NCBI GenBank assembly: GCA_934630515.1
Contig: CAKTVV010000004.1
Coordinates: 1 to 64,000 of the forward strand
Length of the DNA stretch: 64,000 nucleotides
Direction of reading: 5' to 3'
From: an uncultured Eubacteriales bacterium
GTDB lineage: Bacteria; Bacillota; Clostridia; Oscillospirales; Acutalibacteraceae
Shown one piece after another: positions 61,659 through 64,000 of the stretch. A program made the translations under genes and the position numbers. The notes beneath the pieces were generated by a model. That model was not told where the DNA came from. It saw only the letters and a list, made by a program, of their open reading frames with translations, and ran no database searches. Position 1 is the first letter of the stretch, and every line of letters starts with the position of its first letter.

Positions 61659-62522
61659 ATGAAATATATGGATTACAAAGAACCGATCCGCCACGGGGCG
61701 TTCGATTTCCCCATCGCCTATTATGCCGTGAATGCGCAGCACCCCCGCTATCACATGATGTTCCACTGGCACCCGGAATATGAGATCGTCCGGATCCACC
61801 GGGGACAGATGCGGATGAATCTGGACGGGGTGCAGTTCACCGCCGAGGCGGGCGACACGGTAATCGTCAACGACGGCGTCTGCCATAGCGGCGAGCCGGA
61901 GGACTGCGAATACGAGTGTCTGGTATTCGACCTGCACCGGTTCGTCAAGGGCACCCGCAGCGCCTCCGCCGTGGTGGAAAGCATCCTCAACCACAAGCTG
62001 GCGATCTCCAGCCGGATGCCCCGGGGGGTGGAGGATCTGGACACGCTGCTGGACGGGCTGTTTTCCGCCATGCGGCAGCGGCAGCCCGGCTATGAGCTGT
62101 TTGTGCAGGGATACCTGTGCCAGTGGCTGGGGGTTGTGGTGCGGGATCACCTGTACGGCCCGCTGGAAAACACCGCCCGCCGCCGTATTAACCAGCAGTC
62201 GGCGCTGCGCAATGCGCTGTCCTTCATCGAGGACAACTACGCCAACCGGGTGACGCTGGACGATCTCGCCCGGGCGGCAGGCATGAACCGAAAATACTTC
62301 TGCACCCTGTTCCACGCCATGACCGGGCGTACCCCCATCGACTATCTCAACGTCTATCGGGTGGAGATGGCGCGGGGACGGCTGCTGTACAGCGAGGATT
62401 CGGTAACGCAGGTGGCGCTGGCGTGCGGCTATAATGATGTGAGCTATTTCACCAAGATGTTCCACCGCTACACCGGCACCACCCCGCTGAATTATCGCCG
62501 GGATACGCAAAAAGAGGCATAA
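61659..62522 (+). CDS. AraC-family regulator of fucI
   Basis: A 287-aa regulator. The N-terminal cupin domain (about 10-140) has MMFHWHPEYEIVRIHRGQM and CHSGEPEDCEYECLVFDLH. The AraC DNA-binding domain (about 185-285) carries both helix-turn-helix units, including VTLDDLARAAGMNRKYFCTLF and VALACGYNDVSYFTKMFHRY. The ATG at 61659 has AAAGGCAG upstream; the frame extension to 61620 lacks support. Its divergent, overlapping promoter with fucI makes it the likely fucose-responsive activator. Confidence 0.9.
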   Translation: MKYMDYKEPIRHGAFDFPIAYYAVNAQHPRYHMMFHWHPEYEIVRIHRGQMRMNLDGVQFTAEAGDTVIVNDGVCHSGEPEDCEYECLVFDLHRFVKGTRSASAVVESILNHKLAISSRMPRGVEDLDTLLDGLFSAMRQRQPGYELFVQGYLCQWLGVVVRDHLYGPLENTARRRINQQSALRNALSFIEDNYANRVTLDDLARAAGMNRKYFCTLFHAMTGRTPIDYLNVYRVEMARGRLLYSEDSVTQVALACGYNDVSYFTKMFHRYTGTTPLNYRRDTQKEA

Positions 62523-62531
62523 TCCGTTTGT

Positions 62532-62577
62532 CCCCCTCCATACCCTATGGTATCACATCATTTGGGTATGGAGGGGG
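62532..62577 (+). promoter_or_regulatory. Perfect hairpin that encloses the pdaA ribosome binding site
   Basis: CCCCCTCCATACCC (62532-62545) pairs perfectly with GGGTATGGAGGGGG (62564-62577) around 18 bases. The 3' arm contains GGAGGGGG, the binding site six bases before the pdaA ATG. A read-through transcript from the upstream regulator would have the site buried. A weak promoter (TTGTCC, 17 bp, TATCAC, near 62528-62556) could start inside the loop and leave it free. Confidence 0.6.
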
Positions 62578-62583
62578 ATCTGT

Positions 62584-63393
62584 ATGTATTGGATCGTGCG
62601 GCGCCGGCAGGCGGTGCTGGCGTTAGCGGCGGCGGTGGCGGTGCTGGGCGGCGCCATCGGCGTCAGCGCCTACGGACAGCAGCGGGCAGCATCCGCCGCT
62701 GCCGCCGTGGGAAACTGGGGACTGGGCTTTCATGAGGCAGGACAGCCGCCCACCGGCAATGTCTCCCGAGAGGCGCTGAAGACCCACAACGCCTATTTTT
62801 TAGGCGATACCGGGCAAAAGACTATCTACCTCACCTTTGACTGCGGCTATGAAAACGGCAACACCGCCCCCATTCTGGATGCGCTGCAAAAGCATCACGC
62901 CCCGGCGGCGTTCTTCGTGGTGGGGCATTTTCTGGAGACCGCCCCGGAGCTGGTGCAGCGGATGGTGGCGGAGGGACACACCGTGGGCAACCACACCTGG
63001 CACCACCCGGATATGTCCGCCATCGCCGACCGGGCGTCCTTTGAACAGGAGCTGCAGGCGGTGGAGGAAAAATATCAGCAGCTCACCGGGCAGACCATGG
63101 CAAAATATTACCGGCCGCCCCAAGGAAAATACAGCGAAAAAAATCTGGAAATGGCGTGCGACATGGGCTACCGCACCTTTTTCTGGAGTCTCGCCTATGT
63201 GGACTGGTACGCCGACCGGCAGCCCACGGCACAGCAGGCATTTGATAAGCTGCTGCCCCGAATCCATCCCGGCGCCATCGTGCTGCTGCACAGCACCTCC
63301 GCCACCAACGCCGCCATTCTGGATGAGCTGTTGAGCAAATGGGAGGAAATGGGCTATGCATTCGGAAAAATTTCCGATCTGTGCACCGCATAA
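62584..63393 (+). CDS. pdaA: PdaA-type polysaccharide deacetylase (spore cortex muramic delta-lactam)
   Basis: A 269-aa NodB-fold deacetylase. A signal/anchor segment (about 9-30) is followed by the catalytic domain. It reads YLTFDCGYENGNT (about 79-91, PdaA-type, where most family members have TFDDG), FFVVGHFLE, VGNHTWHHPDMS (about 138-149) with the two metal His, and YRPPQGKYSEKNLEMA near 176-191. LLHS near the end completes the set. PdaA removes acetyl groups so the spore-cortex lactam can form. The start has GGAGGGGG upstream, inside a hairpin. Confidence 0.88.
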   Translation: MYWIVRRRQAVLALAAAVAVLGGAIGVSAYGQQRAASAAAAVGNWGLGFHEAGQPPTGNVSREALKTHNAYFLGDTGQKTIYLTFDCGYENGNTAPILDALQKHHAPAAFFVVGHFLETAPELVQRMVAEGHTVGNHTWHHPDMSAIADRASFEQELQAVEEKYQQLTGQTMAKYYRPPQGKYSEKNLEMACDMGYRTFFWSLAYVDWYADRQPTAQQAFDKLLPRIHPGAIVLLHSTSATNAAILDELLSKWEEMGYAFGKISDLCTA

Positions 63394-63471
63394 TCGATGA
63401 AAGCGGCGGACATACTGACTGTGGCGGCGGAGCTCATCCGCCGCCAATCCGTCAGAAAGGAGACCGTTCAC

Positions 63472-63636
63472 ATGGATCATGCAAACAAGAGCATTCATTG
63501 CACCGTGACCTCCTGCTCCAATCACTGCTCCTGCGAGGATTATTGCAGTCTGGACAGCATTCAGGTCGGTACCCATGAGACTGACCCGAAGATGGATCAA
63601 TGCACCGACTGCCAGTCCTTCATGAAGAAGAACTGA
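63472..63636 (+). CDS. DUF1540-family small Cys-rich protein
   Basis: A 54-aa protein with eight cysteines in the DUF1540 pattern (IHCTVTSCSNHCSCEDYC, then QCTDCQSF), probably a small metal-binding domain. AAAGGAG lies before ATG 63472; the upstream in-frame extension is not needed. Such proteins are frequent in Clostridia and their role is unknown. Confidence 0.85.
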   Translation: MDHANKSIHCTVTSCSNHCSCEDYCSLDSIQVGTHETDPKMDQCTDCQSFMKKN

Positions 63637-63657
63637 CGCCGGCGAGCCGACGAGAAT

Positions 63658-63695
63658 CAGCGCCCCGTTCCCGAGATATCGGAAACGGGGCGCTG
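63658..63695 (+). terminator. Terminator after DUF1540 gene
   Basis: CAGCGCCCCGTT pairs with AACGGGGCGCTG with an inner CCGA/TCGG, then GGTTTTG. It lies 22 bases past the stop. Confidence 0.7.
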
Positions 63696-63840
63696 GTTTT
63701 GTACGAAAGACCCGTTTGCCTGCAATATCCGCAGGCGTCTGCGCCGCCGGCGGCACCCGATCCGACAGCGACACCGGGGGCGCAGCTTTCCGCAAAAGGG
63801 GACTGTCCGCCATGCCGGGTGCCCCCAAAACGGCGCAAAA

Positions 63841-63874
63841 GCGCCCCGTCCCTGCCAAAGCAGAAACGGGGCGC
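63841..63874 (-). terminator. Terminator of the partial right-edge gene
   Basis: GCGCCCCGT pairs with ACGGGGCGC, followed on the minus strand by TTTTGCG. It lies 16 bases past the stop at 63890. Its stem nearly repeats that at 63658-63695. Confidence 0.65.
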
Positions 63875-63889
63875 CGGTCGAACCGGATC

Positions 63890-64000
63890 TTACGGCGTCG
63901 TCGGGGGCTGCTTTTTGCGGCGGCGGGCCGCCAGCACGATCCACAGGATTCCGCCGCCCACAGCGACAACCCCTACGGCGATCAGCACCCACGCCCACCA
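63890..64000 (-). CDS. C-terminus of a membrane protein, cut by window edge
   Basis: The last 36 codons of a minus-strand gene. A hydrophobic segment (VLIAVGVVAVGGGILWIVLA) is followed by RRRKKQPPTTP and a TAA at 63892-63890. The pattern fits a type I membrane anchor with a basic cytoplasmic tail. Nothing more can be said, since its start lies right of the window. Confidence 0.55.
   Translation of the reverse strand, partial: WWAWVLIAVGVVAVGGGILWIVLAARRRKKQPPTTP

Noticed and set aside
1..64000. CRISPR array or cas genes
   Set aside because: No regularly spaced direct repeats and no cas-like proteins were seen.

Overview
The window is a stretch of GC-rich chromosome from an anaerobic Firmicute, most likely a Clostridia member of the Oscillospirales (Ruminococcaceae-like) group. 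The evidence is a gene order close to the Bacillus holB-yaaT-yabB-yabC cluster, an IspH-S1 fusion, a type III glutamine synthetase, DUF1540 and DUF5685 proteins, a PdaA-type sporulation deacetylase, a LexA box of the Gram-positive type, and many TTGACA/TATAAT promoters with strong AGGAGG ribosome binding sites. No species can be named from the sequence alone. Most genes are on the minus strand.

Layout. Positions 1-83 are the start of an IS3-family element cut by the window edge. 156-1064 holds a membrane-anchored hypothetical protein and an HNH-nuclease relic. 1095-5122 is a translation/replication cluster (holB, ricT, ferredoxin, tRNA methyltransferase, rsmI). 5255-6122 is a zinc-ribbon/DUF2726 membrane protein. 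6183-15726 is a nine-gene operon for the whole shikimate, chorismate, phenylalanine and tyrosine pathway, including an AroE-AroK fusion. It is preceded by a consensus promoter, a short Phe/Tyr-rich leader peptide and a terminator-like hairpin. 15787-21805 carries an SGNH hydrolase, a nucleoside hydrolase, AraC and TetR regulators, an ECF sigma factor with a membrane partner, and a LamG-fold membrane protein.

About 22010-24830 is an AT-rich island unlike its surroundings: an XRE-TPR regulator, a tiny coiled-coil ORF, possible oriT hairpins, and a MobV relaxase truncated at its HxH motif. It looks like a decayed mobilizable element. 24931-29384 is ftsE-ftsX-M23 hydrolase-S41 protease, a cell-division and wall-hydrolysis operon. 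29416-36400 has a CdaR/PucR regulator, an AI-2E-type exporter, PadR, DegV, tRNA-Thr(CGT) and GlnN. 36498-43389 is a TetR-led operon of two related large surface proteins with three-way ATGA coupling. The first is broken by frameshifts and the second is intact.

43458-49310 holds a NERD protein and the operon rpiR-type regulator / FAD oxidoreductase / cmk / ispH-S1. 49319-53582 carries a CocE-type hydrolase, a membrane protein, a Cys-rich DnaJ protein, a DUF5685 protein and a small hypothetical. 53849-53909 is a 61-bp IS-end relic. 53999-56969 is uvrA with its LexA box. 57037-59146 is ilvE-panE behind a leader hairpin. 59618-62522 is fucI and a divergent AraC regulator. 62532-63636 is pdaA (its ribosome binding site sits inside a perfect hairpin) and a DUF1540 protein. 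The window ends in the C-terminus of a membrane protein.

The least ordinary items are the apparent Phe/Tyr leader-peptide attenuator of the aromatic operon, the internal ribosome binding site in the IspH-S1 fusion, the hairpin masking the pdaA ribosome binding site, the peptide-receptor-like XRE-TPR regulator on the AT-rich island, and the broken/intact pair of surface proteins. No CRISPR array, prophage or recognisable new defence system was seen.
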